Source of the DNA: Sulfurovum sp.
GTDB taxonomy: Bacteria; Campylobacterota; Campylobacteria; Campylobacterales; Sulfurovaceae
Direction: 5' to 3'
Length of the DNA: 30,306 nt
Assembly: GCA_015663065.1 (NCBI GenBank)
Contig: DQSX01000125.1
Coordinates: 1-30,306 of the forward strand
The notes under the pieces were generated by a model. That model was given only the letters and a program-made list of their open reading frames with translations. It had not been told where the DNA came from and made no database searches. This document shows, piece after piece, positions 15,262-22,640 of this stretch (positions are counted from its first letter, which is position 1; each line of letters begins with the position of its first letter). A program made the translations under genes and the position numbers.

Positions 15262-16362
15262 ATGATCAATAGAAGAAATTTTATAACAGCTGCTGCCATT
15301 GGTACATCTGCACTGGCACTAAACGCCTGCCACAGAGCAGAAGAGAAAACACAAAGTACTTCTGCAAACATCAACAAAGCTAAAAAAGTTACACTTAAAC
15401 TGGCTACCTCCTGGCCTGCACACTTCCCCATTATGGGAACAGGTGTAGATACCTTTGCAAAGCGCTGTGCCCAACTCAGTGGCGGCACACTGGAGATCAA
15501 AGTATTTGCAAAAAACATATTGGTGCCTGCCATGCAGGTTTTTGATGCCACTTCTGCCGCACAAATAGATGCTTTTCACTCAGGTGTTTACTACTGGAAA
15601 GGCAAGAACCCCTCTTTTTCCATCTTTGGAGGTATGCCCCTTGGACTCACTTCTGAAGAGATGATCACCTGGCTGAAGTTCGGCGGTGGCTACGAACTCT
15701 GGCGTGAACTCTACGGAAAGTTCAACCTCTACCCTCTCATAGGGGGTACAACCGGTCCCCAAATGGGTGGATGGTTCAAAAAAGAGATCAAGTCACTAGA
15801 TGATCTTAAAGGTCTTAAAATGCGTATTCCCGGACTTGGCGGAGAGGTGATGAAAAAACTGGGAGTCAACCCCATTTTACTACCTGCTGGAGAGATCTAC
15901 ACGGCACTGGAGAGAGGTACCATTGACGCTACGGAATGGGTCGGACCTGCCCTTGACTCTATGATGGGTTTTGCCAAAGCCGCAGACTACTACTACACCG
16001 GCTGGCATGAACCGGGTTCTATTTTGGAGATCACCTTCAATAAAACCCGTTGGGAAAAACTCTCTGAAGAACACAGAGCCATCATTAGTGCAGCAGCGGA
16101 AGAGATGACGGGCACTATGCTGCAGGAGTTCCGTTACAAAAATGCCAAAGCCTTGCAGGAACTGCCTTCCAATGTACAGATCAAAACATTCCCAAAAGAG
16201 ATGATGGAAGCCGCCAAAACAGCGCTGCATGATGTTTTGGCAGATGAAAGCAAAAAATCTGCTGATTTCAAACGGGTTTTGGAAAGTTATCAAAGTTTTG
16301 CAACACTCAACAAACCCTGGGATGACATCAGCACCAAAAACTTTTTGAAGATCAGAAGTTGA
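15262..16362 (+). CDS. TRAP transporter substrate-binding protein (DctP/TakP-like), Tat lipoprotein
   Basis: Periplasmic binding protein for a tripartite (TRAP) transporter. The N-terminus has a twin-arginine signal (NRRNFITAAAIG) and a lipobox-like LALNAC, so it is probably exported folded and lipid-anchored at C23. The mature part has KLATSWPAHFPIMGTG, a GWFKKEI stretch, KMRIPGLGGEVMKKLGV and DATEWVGPALDSMMGFAKA. The WVGP and GWHEPG stretches match the TakP/FcbT1 branch, which binds 2-oxo acids or related carboxylates. I use the ATG at 15262 (AGGG upstream); a GTG one codon earlier is possible. No DctQ or DctM permease gene is within the window. It is convergent with the AI-2E permease, 7 bases apart. 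Confidence 0.9.
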   Translation: MINRRNFITAAAIGTSALALNACHRAEEKTQSTSANINKAKKVTLKLATSWPAHFPIMGTGVDTFAKRCAQLSGGTLEIKVFAKNILVPAMQVFDATSAAQIDAFHSGVYYWKGKNPSFSIFGGMPLGLTSEEMITWLKFGGGYELWRELYGKFNLYPLIGGTTGPQMGGWFKKEIKSLDDLKGLKMRIPGLGGEVMKKLGVNPILLPAGEIYTALERGTIDATEWVGPALDSMMGFAKAADYYYTGWHEPGSILEITFNKTRWEKLSEEHRAIISAAAEEMTGTMLQEFRYKNAKALQELPSNVQIKTFPKEMMEAAKTALHDVLADESKKSADFKRVLESYQSFATLNKPWDDISTKNFLKIRS

Positions 16363-16369
16363 ACACTTC

Positions 16370-17404
16370 TTAGGCTTTAGTTTCCCTCTTCTTCAAATTA
16401 GAGAGCAGTACACCTATCCATGCTGTTTGAGAGTTGGAGTCAAATGCTATCTTCAGCGTCATGGTCAGAGGTACAGCCAGAAACATACCTACAGGACCCA
16501 GTACCCATCCCCAGAAAATAAGAGAGAAGAAGATCATAGCAGGAGAGAGTCCAAGACCATCCCCCATGATATTTGGCTCAATAATATTGGATATCAGGTT
16601 GTTAATGAGTACATAGATCAGCGCCAACCAGGCAAAAGTACTTACATCCTGATGAATAAGTGCCAACAACAGTGCGGGAACAGAAGCGATGATGGAACCG
16701 ACAACAGGGATGAAGTTGAGCATAAAACCCAAAAATCCCCACAAGAAAGGGTATGGTATCTCAAAAGCCAAAAGTGTTCCTGTGATCAAAGCACCGGTAA
16801 ACAAAGAGGTAAACGTTTTGATCGTGAAATATTTTTGTATCGTATGTGCAAAAAGTTCAAAATTCTTTTTGGATCGTTCATCATTTTTAAAAATAATATC
16901 TACTTTGGCTCCAAAATTTCTGGACTCTACCAGTAAAAAAGCAACACCAATAACAACCAAGAGCATTTTGGAGACAAAAACACTTATGTTTCCTACGGTA
17001 GAAGCTGTCATATTGAACAGTGCTCCAAAATTCAAACCTTCCAAAATGGCTTTAGGTTCCAAGTGTACCCCCAAACCGTCAAGCCAAGCCAGACTCTGTA
17101 ACACCATACTTCTGAGTCGCTCTTCATAAAAAGAGATATTGGCAATAAAAGATTCCAAAGAGGTATTGACAATATAGAAGATACCAAACAGCAATACAAA
17201 CACCAAAGAGAGCACAAAGACCAAGGCTATGAATTTGGGTATCTTCATCTTTTGCATATAGTCCATCAAAGGGGTAAGAATGGAAGCAATGAAGATGGAA
17301 AGAAAAATGATCACAGCAGCCTGAGAAGCCATTTTTAAACCGGCAATGATCACGACGATCGCCGACAAGTAGAAAAAATAGTGCTCTATCTGACTCTTAT
17401 TCAT
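16370..17404 (-). CDS. AI-2E family transporter (PerM/YdiK type permease)
   Basis: A 344-residue inner-membrane protein. About eight hydrophobic helices are arranged as usual for this family: two to three near the N-terminus (FFYLSAIVVIIAGLKM, AAVIIFLSIFIASIL), then a soluble loop (about 80-150), then a cluster that includes GFLGFMLNFIPVVGSIIA and NIIEPNIMGDGLGLSPAMI, the family's most conserved stretch. Members have been proposed to export the autoinducer AI-2 or act as Na+/H+ antiporters, so the role here is open. AGGG lies about 9 bases before the ATG. It follows DUF2130 by 57 bases and is convergent with the TRAP binding protein. Confidence 0.92.
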   Translation of the reverse strand: MNKSQIEHYFFYLSAIVVIIAGLKMASQAAVIIFLSIFIASILTPLMDYMQKMKIPKFIALVFVLSLVFVLLFGIFYIVNTSLESFIANISFYEERLRSMVLQSLAWLDGLGVHLEPKAILEGLNFGALFNMTASTVGNISVFVSKMLLVVIGVAFLLVESRNFGAKVDIIFKNDERSKKNFELFAHTIQKYFTIKTFTSLFTGALITGTLLAFEIPYPFLWGFLGFMLNFIPVVGSIIASVPALLLALIHQDVSTFAWLALIYVLINNLISNIIEPNIMGDGLGLSPAMIFFSLIFWGWVLGPVGMFLAVPLTMTLKIAFDSNSQTAWIGVLLSNLKKRETKA

Positions 17405-17461
17405 TAGGACAGTCCCTTTTTATGATCAAAAATATTATTTCCATCTTCATAAATAACAATA

Positions 17462-18763
17462 TTACTCATCATCATCTTCCTCTATCTCCTCAGGTAACTC
17501 CAGAGCATCAATATGCACAATCGATGAAGATCCTGCTATGCCTTGCAGTGCACCATACATTTCAGTGGTATTGAGTAAAACACCATCAATCGTTTTTTCA
17601 CGCCGCTTCCAGGATGCCATCAAAGAGCGTTTCTCTTTCTCCAACTCCTCCTGCATCTTCATAAAACCGTCTACTATGGCTTTCATCTGCATAGAAAATT
17701 CGTTACCAGTCATGTAGTTGTAGAGCAGAGACATTTTGTCAGATCTGTTCTCCTCTTTTTGCACAGTTTTATGTACACGTATAAGACTTTCACGAAGCAG
17801 GGAAACAGAACCTTTGAACTCAGCCAGACTACAGACCCAGATACCGTCTACAAAGCCCATGCGCTCCATACCGTTTGGCAGTACAGAAGTTACGAGCACA
17901 CCCAAGTCCGCATTGACCTTGAGCATATCCTGTTTGAGTTTTGTTATCCAGGCATCTGACCATGATTTTGTATTTTTTGACTCATAACAGATCACACCGC
18001 AGTTTTGCAACTCTCTTGTATGCACCGTTTGGATACAGTCTGCACCAAATGCACCTTTTTTAACCTCATCTATACTGTCAAAAGGAAACTGCGATCCAAG
18101 CCAGGTCTCTATGATGGTCTCCAGAGACTCACCCTGCACCTGCATGGAACCCTGCTCTGATTTTCGTTTGGCATCTTCTATGCTTTTTGCCATTTGGGCT
18201 ATCTGTTCATCTTTGGCTTTGAGTTCAAGTTCTGTAGCTTCACGGACCTCTTTTAGGGCTTGTGCTTTCAGCGCAGATGCTTGTTTCTCCAACTTCTCTT
18301 TCTCTTCAGCAAGTTGTTTGTTTAGGGCTATCTGAGCATCCGCTTTGGCTTTGGACTCAAGCTCTGTCATGTCTCTTTTCAATTTCTCTATCATCACTTT
18401 GGAAGCATTGAGTTCCTGTACCTGCTTTGACTTCTCCTCCAACTCCTTTTGCAGTAAAGCCATCGATTCACTCTGCTCCTCCACCAACTCTTTTTTGATC
18501 TCATCCTGAAGTTTTTCTCTTTCTATTCTCAACTGCTCCCGTGTTGCACGCTTTACCTCTTGGTCGATCTTCTCTTTGGCTTCCTGCATAGCACTCTCTT
18601 TCATTTTTAGCGCTTGCATCGCTTCTTTATATTTTCTGCGGTTCTCTTCTAACTCATGGGCATGTTTCTGTGTAAGAGATTTTTCCAATTCTGAAGAGAG
18701 TACTTCATTGATATTTATTTCAGTACCGCAGTTGGGGCAGTTTATGGTTGTTTGAGAGGGCAT
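17462..18763 (-). CDS. DUF2130 protein: zinc ribbon, long coiled coil, nuclease-like core
   Basis: A 433-residue protein of the DUF2130 family. It opens with a zinc ribbon (CPNCG, C9 and C12). A long coiled coil rich in Lys, Glu and Gln covers about residues 25-205. The C-terminal domain (about 215-400) includes GVICYESKNTKSWSDAW near 257, an E-x-K pattern within a beta-alpha context that resembles a PD-(D/E)xK nuclease-type core. The tail is acidic (EEIEEDDDE). No experimental function is known to me. A minus-strand promoter with GATAAT lies upstream (18781-18792), and CAGGAAG precedes the ATG. It sits between rlmB and the AI-2E permease. Confidence 0.88.
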   Translation of the reverse strand: MPSQTTINCPNCGTEININEVLSSELEKSLTQKHAHELEENRRKYKEAMQALKMKESAMQEAKEKIDQEVKRATREQLRIEREKLQDEIKKELVEEQSESMALLQKELEEKSKQVQELNASKVMIEKLKRDMTELESKAKADAQIALNKQLAEEKEKLEKQASALKAQALKEVREATELELKAKDEQIAQMAKSIEDAKRKSEQGSMQVQGESLETIIETWLGSQFPFDSIDEVKKGAFGADCIQTVHTRELQNCGVICYESKNTKSWSDAWITKLKQDMLKVNADLGVLVTSVLPNGMERMGFVDGIWVCSLAEFKGSVSLLRESLIRVHKTVQKEENRSDKMSLLYNYMTGNEFSMQMKAIVDGFMKMQEELEKEKRSLMASWKRREKTIDGVLLNTTEMYGALQGIAGSSSIVHIDALELPEEIEEDDDE

Positions 18764-18817
18764 GGTTCTTCCTGATATCTAATTATCATAATCATATCAG
18801 AAAAACACCTAAATTTT

Positions 18818-18843
18818 AAAAAGTATGTCAAATTGACATACTT
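18818..18843 (-). terminator. probable terminator after the rlmB-type gene
   Basis: A perfect 11-bp inverted repeat with a single central base (arms AAGTATGTCAA at 18821-18831 and TTGACATACTT at 18833-18843) is followed on the minus strand by more T. It lies 11 bases after the stop codon of the gene at 18854. The stem is AT-rich, so it is weak as a terminator; an operator for DUF2130 is the alternative. Confidence 0.5.
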
Positions 18844-18853
18844 CTAACGGAGA

Positions 18854-19612
18854 TTACAAAAAAGCAAGCAGAGAAGCGGTCACTGCTACATTGAGCGATT
18901 CAACCCCTCTTTTCATGGGTATGGCAATACTTTTATTACACATAGCTTCTACTGTTTTACTCACACCTTCACTTTCATTTCCCAGCACAAAGATCGTTTT
19001 GTCTCCGTAAGATTCTTTTTTGTAATCCTGTTGTGCATGAGAAGAGAGCGTATAAATAGCCGCACCTTCATCCTTAAACGTTTTCAGTGTCTCTTTAAGA
19101 TTGGATGTTCTGATGATAGGCATTTTGAAAAGTGTACCCACAGAAGCTTTTATGACCAGAGGAGAAATCTGTGCTGCACCTTTCGTAGGAAGCAAGATTG
19201 CATCTATATTTCCAGCAGCGCAGGAACGGATGATCATACCAAGATTTTGAGGGTTTGTCACACCGTCAAGTGCAATAATACGATAAGACGAGTGATCTTT
19301 TTTAAACGCTTCTTCGTCCCCAAAATGTTCAAGCACAATATCAAGCGCTACACCCTGGTCCTGTTTGGCATTTTTGGAAATACGTGAGAGAGACTGTTTG
19401 TCATGATAGGCAACTTCTATCTCTCTTTTTTGAGCGATGGCTTTCATATCTTCAAGTACCGAAGCATCTTTATTGGACTTGGAGAGATGCAGTTTATGGA
19501 TGCTGACAGCTTCATCTTCCAGTGCTTCCATAACAGCATTGCGTCCATAAATTGTTAAAACTTTCTCAAAAAAGGCTTTTTTCTTTACATAAGCTTCAGA
19601 ATCTTGTTGCAA
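18854..19612 (-). CDS. rlmB: TrmH-family 23S rRNA (or tRNA) 2'-O-methyltransferase, RlmB-like
   Basis: A SPOUT methyltransferase that adds a methyl to a ribose 2'-OH. At 252 residues it has the RlmB layout: an N-terminal substrate-binding domain (IYGRNAVMEALE, 21-32) and a C-terminal SPOUT domain. The three knot motifs are NPQNLGMIIRS (120-130), VLGNESEGVS and MKRGVESLNVAVTASLL at the C-terminus. In E. coli the RlmB target is G2251 of 23S rRNA; the exact target here is not proven, as SpoU/TrmH members overlap. The start is a TTG with AAGGA five bases upstream; no ATG is in frame near it. A fabI hairpin ends 30 bases upstream. Confidence 0.85.
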   Translation of the reverse strand: MQQDSEAYVKKKAFFEKVLTIYGRNAVMEALEDEAVSIHKLHLSKSNKDASVLEDMKAIAQKREIEVAYHDKQSLSRISKNAKQDQGVALDIVLEHFGDEEAFKKDHSSYRIIALDGVTNPQNLGMIIRSCAAGNIDAILLPTKGAAQISPLVIKASVGTLFKMPIIRTSNLKETLKTFKDEGAAIYTLSSHAQQDYKKESYGDKTIFVLGNESEGVSKTVEAMCNKSIAIPMKRGVESLNVAVTASLLAFL

Positions 19613-19641
19613 GGTTATCCTTCATTCAACATTCATCATTT

Positions 19642-19663
19642 AAAATAAGCGTTCGCTTATTTT
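19642..19663 (-). terminator. hairpin at the end of fabI
   Basis: A perfect 10-bp inverted repeat with a 2-base loop (AAAATAAGCG at 19642-19651, CGCTTATTTT at 19654-19663). The fabI stop codon lies inside the stem. It is AT-rich at the base with T at the 3' end of the minus transcript, consistent with a weak Rho-independent terminator between fabI and the rlmB-like gene. Confidence 0.5.
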
Positions 19664-20484
19664 GACTCTCCGTTCCAGGCAATATGCGGTTTGCCGGCAT
19701 CATCAAATTCCACAGCAGGCATACCCATGATGTTGTATCCGCCATCCACATAATGTATCTCTCCTGTGACACCGGAACTCAAGTCTGAAAGCAGGTACAT
19801 TCCTGAGTTCCCTACCTGGTTGATACTCACATTTTCTTTCATAGGAGCATGTGCTTTGTTCCATTTAAGCATAAAGGAGAAGTCACCTATCCCCGCTGCA
19901 GCCAATGTTTTAATAGGCCCCGCAGAAATAGCATTCACACGAATGCCGTCTTTTCCAAGATCTTCAGCAAGATACTTCACCGTCATTTCCAGTGCCGCTT
20001 TTGCCACGCCCATCAGGTTGTAGTTTGGTATCCATTTTTCTCCACCGTAATAACTCAGTGTCAACACGGAAGAGGAAGAGGAGAGGATAGGCTTAAGCTC
20101 ACGTACTATCTCGATGAGAGAATAGACTGAGATATCCATTGCCACATCAAACGCCTCTTTTGAAATATTCATAAAACGTCCGCTCAAGCCCTCTTTGGGA
20201 GCAAATGCAATAGAGTGTACGATGAAATCGATCTGACCCATATCTTTTTCAAGCGACTCTTTGAGTGCTTTGATCTCTTCTGATTTAGAGACATCACAGG
20301 GGTAGAGTCTGGCTCCACAGTCAAGATCTTCCGCTATGGGCGCCAGTTTCTGCTCAAATCTTTCATTAAGAAAAGTGATCGCCATCTCGGCACCCTGTTC
20401 CTGACAGGCCTTTGCAATACCGTATGCGATCGACTTTTTGTTGGCGATACCTAAAATAACACCTTTTTTACCCTTCATTACCAT
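19657..20484 (-). CDS. fabI: enoyl-[acyl-carrier-protein] reductase (NADH)
   Basis: FabI performs the last step of each fatty-acid elongation cycle. It is a short-chain dehydrogenase of 275 residues. The NAD-binding stretch is GIANKKSIAYGIA (12-24). The catalytic pair is Y155 and K162 (YNLMGVAK), with a second Tyr just before in SYYGGEK. GPIKTLAA and the region following cover the substrate loop where triclosan binds. The ATG at 20484 has AGGAG 8 bases upstream; a second ATG two codons later is possible. It is divergent from the asparaginase-like gene across a palindromic promoter at 20507-20544. Confidence 0.97.
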   Translation of the reverse strand: MVMKGKKGVILGIANKKSIAYGIAKACQEQGAEMAITFLNERFEQKLAPIAEDLDCGARLYPCDVSKSEEIKALKESLEKDMGQIDFIVHSIAFAPKEGLSGRFMNISKEAFDVAMDISVYSLIEIVRELKPILSSSSSVLTLSYYGGEKWIPNYNLMGVAKAALEMTVKYLAEDLGKDGIRVNAISAGPIKTLAAAGIGDFSFMLKWNKAHAPMKENVSINQVGNSGMYLLSDLSSGVTGEIHYVDGGYNIMGMPAVEFDDAGKPHIAWNGESK

Positions 20485-20506
20485 AATTCATACTCCTAAA
20501 ATTAAA

Positions 20507-20544
20507 TTGCAGTATTTTATCATCATTGAGGTAAAATACTGCAA
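20507..20544. promoter_or_regulatory. palindromic divergent promoter between fabI and the asparaginase-like gene
   Basis: A perfect 13-bp inverted repeat (TTGCAGTATTTTA at 20507-20519, TAAAATACTGCAA at 20532-20544) with a 12-base spacer fills the divergent gap. Each arm carries a TAAAAT -10 box (plus strand 20532-20537; minus strand 20514-20519) and, at the other end, a TTGCAG that could be the -35 of the opposite-facing promoter at 19-base spacing. The two promoters would be mirror images and overlap, so they would compete. It may also be an operator. Confidence 0.55.
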
Positions 20545-20563
20545 CTAAACCAAGGAATAGTTC

Positions 20564-21067
20564 ATGTCAAACCATAAAAAAATATTGATCATCAACACGG
20601 GTGGTACTTTTAACAAACGCTATGACCCTTTTCAGGGTATGCTCGCTGTTGACAAGGGTGCAAGTGCTTTGGAAGATATTGCTGCTAAGTGGCTTTGTGA
20701 TTTTGAAGTATTGAACATTATCGGGAAAGACTCTTTGGAGTTCAGCAGTCATGACAGACTTGAGCTTCTCGCACTTATTTCACAGTCCGAATATCGTGAT
20801 ATTATCATTATACATGGCACTGACACCATGTCATTTACGGCAGAATACCTGGCAGATGCAGACCTGGAGAAGCGTATTGTTCTCACCGGTGCCATGGTTC
20901 CCTATGCTGTAGATCCTGTAGAAGCCACTGCCAATTTTGCTTCAGCCCTGGGATATCTGCACTCTTTAAATGAGGAAGGGGTATATATTGTGATGAATGC
21001 TGTCTTTGATTCTTATGAAAAAGTAGAAAAAGACAGAAAAAAAGGTAAATTTATCAATAAACTTTGA
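20564..21067 (+). CDS. stand-alone asparaginase N-terminal domain protein
   Basis: A 167-residue protein that matches only the N-terminal (catalytic) domain of type I/II asparaginases, which usually have about 330 residues. The catalytic residues line up with E. coli asparaginase II: T15 in NTGGTF (T12), T86 and D87 in HGTDT (T89, D90) and K156 at the right distance after VMN (K162). The C-terminal domain, which helps complete the active site of the neighbouring subunit, is absent. The gene ends cleanly: the lipoprotein promoter begins at once after the TGA, and no C-terminal remnant follows. AAGGA lies 7 bases before the ATG. Its substrate is unknown. Confidence 0.85.
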   Translation: MSNHKKILIINTGGTFNKRYDPFQGMLAVDKGASALEDIAAKWLCDFEVLNIIGKDSLEFSSHDRLELLALISQSEYRDIIIIHGTDTMSFTAEYLADADLEKRIVLTGAMVPYAVDPVEATANFASALGYLHSLNEEGVYIVMNAVFDSYEKVEKDRKKGKFINKL

Positions 21068-21073
21068 TATAAT
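21068..21073 (+). promoter_or_regulatory. -10 box for the small lipoprotein gene
   Basis: GATATAATC gives a perfect TATAAT directly after the stop codon of the asparaginase-like gene. It would start transcription near 21080, about 20 bases before the ATG pair. With the terminator at 21463 it makes the lipoprotein gene a separate transcription unit. Confidence 0.5.
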
Positions 21074-21103
21074 CACACTAACATATAAAAATAGGACCAA
21101 ATG

Positions 21104-21454
21104 ATGAAAAAAACCATCGTAATCTCAACACTACTCGCTGCACTGACTTTTACAGGCTGTACGGATGCCATGACAACTACTAAACCAAAACCGGTCTACC
21201 AGGCACCTACAGAAGCCAAAATGGCTCAGTTCAAACCTGTAATGACAGAAGTGGCACTAAGCACCAGAAATGACCCAAGCTACAATAAAATGACCATTAG
21301 AGCAGAAGACAAGCAGTGGTTTCAATTGTTAATGTACCGCTACTGGGACAGACAAATTACTAGAGGACAATTTATATCTGAAGGTGTATCCAGATACCCG
21401 GGTCACGAGTATGAGTTCGGCTTCATTGCAGACGGATTTCAAAAACGTTCATAA
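21104..21454 (+). CDS. small periplasmic lipoprotein, unknown function
   Basis: A 116-residue predicted lipoprotein. The signal peptide MKKTIVISTLLAALTFTGC ends in a lipobox, so Cys 19 would carry the lipid. The mature part is unstructured at first (TTTKPKPVYQAPTEAKM), then has a compact domain (DKQWFQLLMYRYWDRQITRGQ ... SRYPGHEYEFGFIADGF). I do not recognise the family. Two ATGs are adjacent (21101, 21104); the second has the better distance (7) from AGGA. It has its own promoter and terminator and is convergent with queC. Confidence 0.75.
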   Translation: MKKTIVISTLLAALTFTGCTDAMTTTKPKPVYQAPTEAKMAQFKPVMTEVALSTRNDPSYNKMTIRAEDKQWFQLLMYRYWDRQITRGQFISEGVSRYPGHEYEFGFIADGFQKRS

Positions 21455-21462
21455 TACCTGAG

Positions 21463-21489
21463 TCCTATTGATACGCAATAGGATCTTTT
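21463..21489 (+). terminator. Rho-independent terminator of the lipoprotein gene
   Basis: An 8-bp stem (TCCTATTG at 21463-21470, CAATAGGA at 21476-21483) with loop ATACG is followed by TCTTTT. It lies 9 bases after the lipoprotein stop. It also encodes the last codons of queC on the other strand, an unusual double use made possible by the convergent layout. Confidence 0.6.
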
Positions 21490-22130
21490 GCCCCTGCGTG
21501 TGCAAACCCACGCAGACGTAACCTGCAGGAGTCACATACCCCGCAGGCTTTTTCTTCCTCTTTATAGCAGCTCCATGTACTCTCCAGCGGCACATTCAGG
21601 TTCAAAGATTTTTGTACGATCTCAGATTTTTTCATAGCCACAAGCGGCATTTTTATTGTAAGACGGGTCTCCTCTTTGGTACCTAGATTAATGGCCTTTT
21701 GCATCTGCTCTATGTAAGAGGCACGACAATCAGGATAGCCCGAACTATCCTCCTCCACTACACCGATAAATAGAGCATCTGCTGCATGTTTCTCTGCAAC
21801 AGAAGCCGCTATAGAGAGGAAAATACCATTCCTAAAAGGGACATAAGTGACAGGAACACCCTCTTCCAAACCATCTATCGGCACTTCTATGCTTTTATCT
21901 GTCAGTGCAGAAGCACCGATCTGTTCAAAGAAGGGAAGGTCTATTTCATACATTTCTGAAGCCTTTACATTTACAGCGATCTGACGAAAACATTCCAACT
22001 CTTTTTGCTGCGTTCTTTGCCCATAGTTAAAATGCAATGCAATGATCTCATATCCCTCTTCTTCTGCGATCTTTGCAGACAAAGCACTGTCCATTCCACC
22101 TGAGATGATACATACTGCTGTTTTATTCAT
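21465..22130 (-). CDS. queC: 7-cyano-7-deazaguanine synthase
   Basis: QueC makes preQ0 from 7-carboxy-7-deazaguanine, ammonia and ATP in the queuosine pathway. It has 221 residues. The PP-loop is SGGMDSA (10-16), with Met where Leu is usual. A zinc site of four cysteines lies at C188, C196, C199 and C202 (WSCYKEEEKACGVCDSC). Other family stretches are HFNYGQRTQQKEL and FRNGIFLSIA. No other queuosine gene lies in the window. The gene is divergent from ybeY with a 62-base gap (22131-22192). Confidence 0.96.
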   Translation of the reverse strand: MNKTAVCIISGGMDSALSAKIAEEEGYEIIALHFNYGQRTQQKELECFRQIAVNVKASEMYEIDLPFFEQIGASALTDKSIEVPIDGLEEGVPVTYVPFRNGIFLSIAASVAEKHAADALFIGVVEEDSSGYPDCRASYIEQMQKAINLGTKEETRLTIKMPLVAMKKSEIVQKSLNLNVPLESTWSCYKEEEKACGVCDSCRLRLRGFAHAGAKDPIAYQ

Positions 22131-22192
22131 TGTTACTATTGTCCTCTTATATTATTTACTGTTATTTTACCAAGATTTGGGTAAACTTCGGC

Positions 22193-22639
22193 ATGAATAT
22201 CATAGACTTGGACAATCAAACTGAACTTCCCGTAGATGTAAATATACTTGAAAAGATAGCTCTTTCTTTAAGCACTAGAGAGATAGAAGTAATTCTTACA
22301 GATAATGCATCCATCGCAGAACTCAATGCTATACATAGAGATAAAAACATGCCTACCGATGTACTTTCTTTTCCTATGGACACTATGTTCATGGGAATAG
22401 CATCGGAGCATCATCCTTTAGGTTCCATAGTAATATCCTCTGACTTTGTGCAAACAAGATCTGAGGAATTGGGTCACAGTATAAATGATGAATTCTCTTT
22501 ACTTTTTATTCACGGTCTGCTTCATCTTCTTGGTTATGACCATGAGACAGACAAAGGTGAAATGAGAGCCAAAGAGAAAGAGATCATAGAACAGTTTGCT
22601 TTACCTTCAAGTCTAATCATACGAACAGAGGAGTTTTAA
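22193..22639 (+). CDS. ybeY: endoribonuclease YbeY (16S rRNA maturation)
   Basis: YbeY is a zinc-dependent single-strand endoribonuclease involved in 16S rRNA 3' maturation and ribosome quality control. From the ATG at 22193 it has 148 residues. The zinc triad H107, H111 and H117 is in HGLLHLLGYDH, preceded by RDKNMPTDVLSFPMD, the family's other conserved stretch. The open frame runs further upstream, but the extra residues overlap the queC promoter region and do not look like YbeY. The following antiporter gene starts one base after its stop. Confidence 0.94.
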   Translation: MNIIDLDNQTELPVDVNILEKIALSLSTREIEVILTDNASIAELNAIHRDKNMPTDVLSFPMDTMFMGIASEHHPLGSIVISSDFVQTRSEELGHSINDEFSLLFIHGLLHLLGYDHETDKGEMRAKEKEIIEQFALPSSLIIRTEEF

Positions 22640-22640
22640 T

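Noticed and set aside
16427..16936. 169-codon plus-strand open frame opposite the AI-2E permease gene
   Set aside because: It lies wholly within a well-supported membrane protein gene, its sequence is low in normal protein composition, and no ribosome site is seen.
17405..17461. imperfect AATATT...AATATT inverted repeat between DUF2130 and the AI-2E permease
   Set aside because: AT-only, bulged stem; such repeats are expected by chance in AT-rich spacers.
19031..19387. 118-codon plus-strand open frame opposite the rlmB-like gene
   Set aside because: It is fully antisense to a SPOUT methyltransferase with clear motifs, and is rich in Cys, Arg and Phe like other shadow frames.
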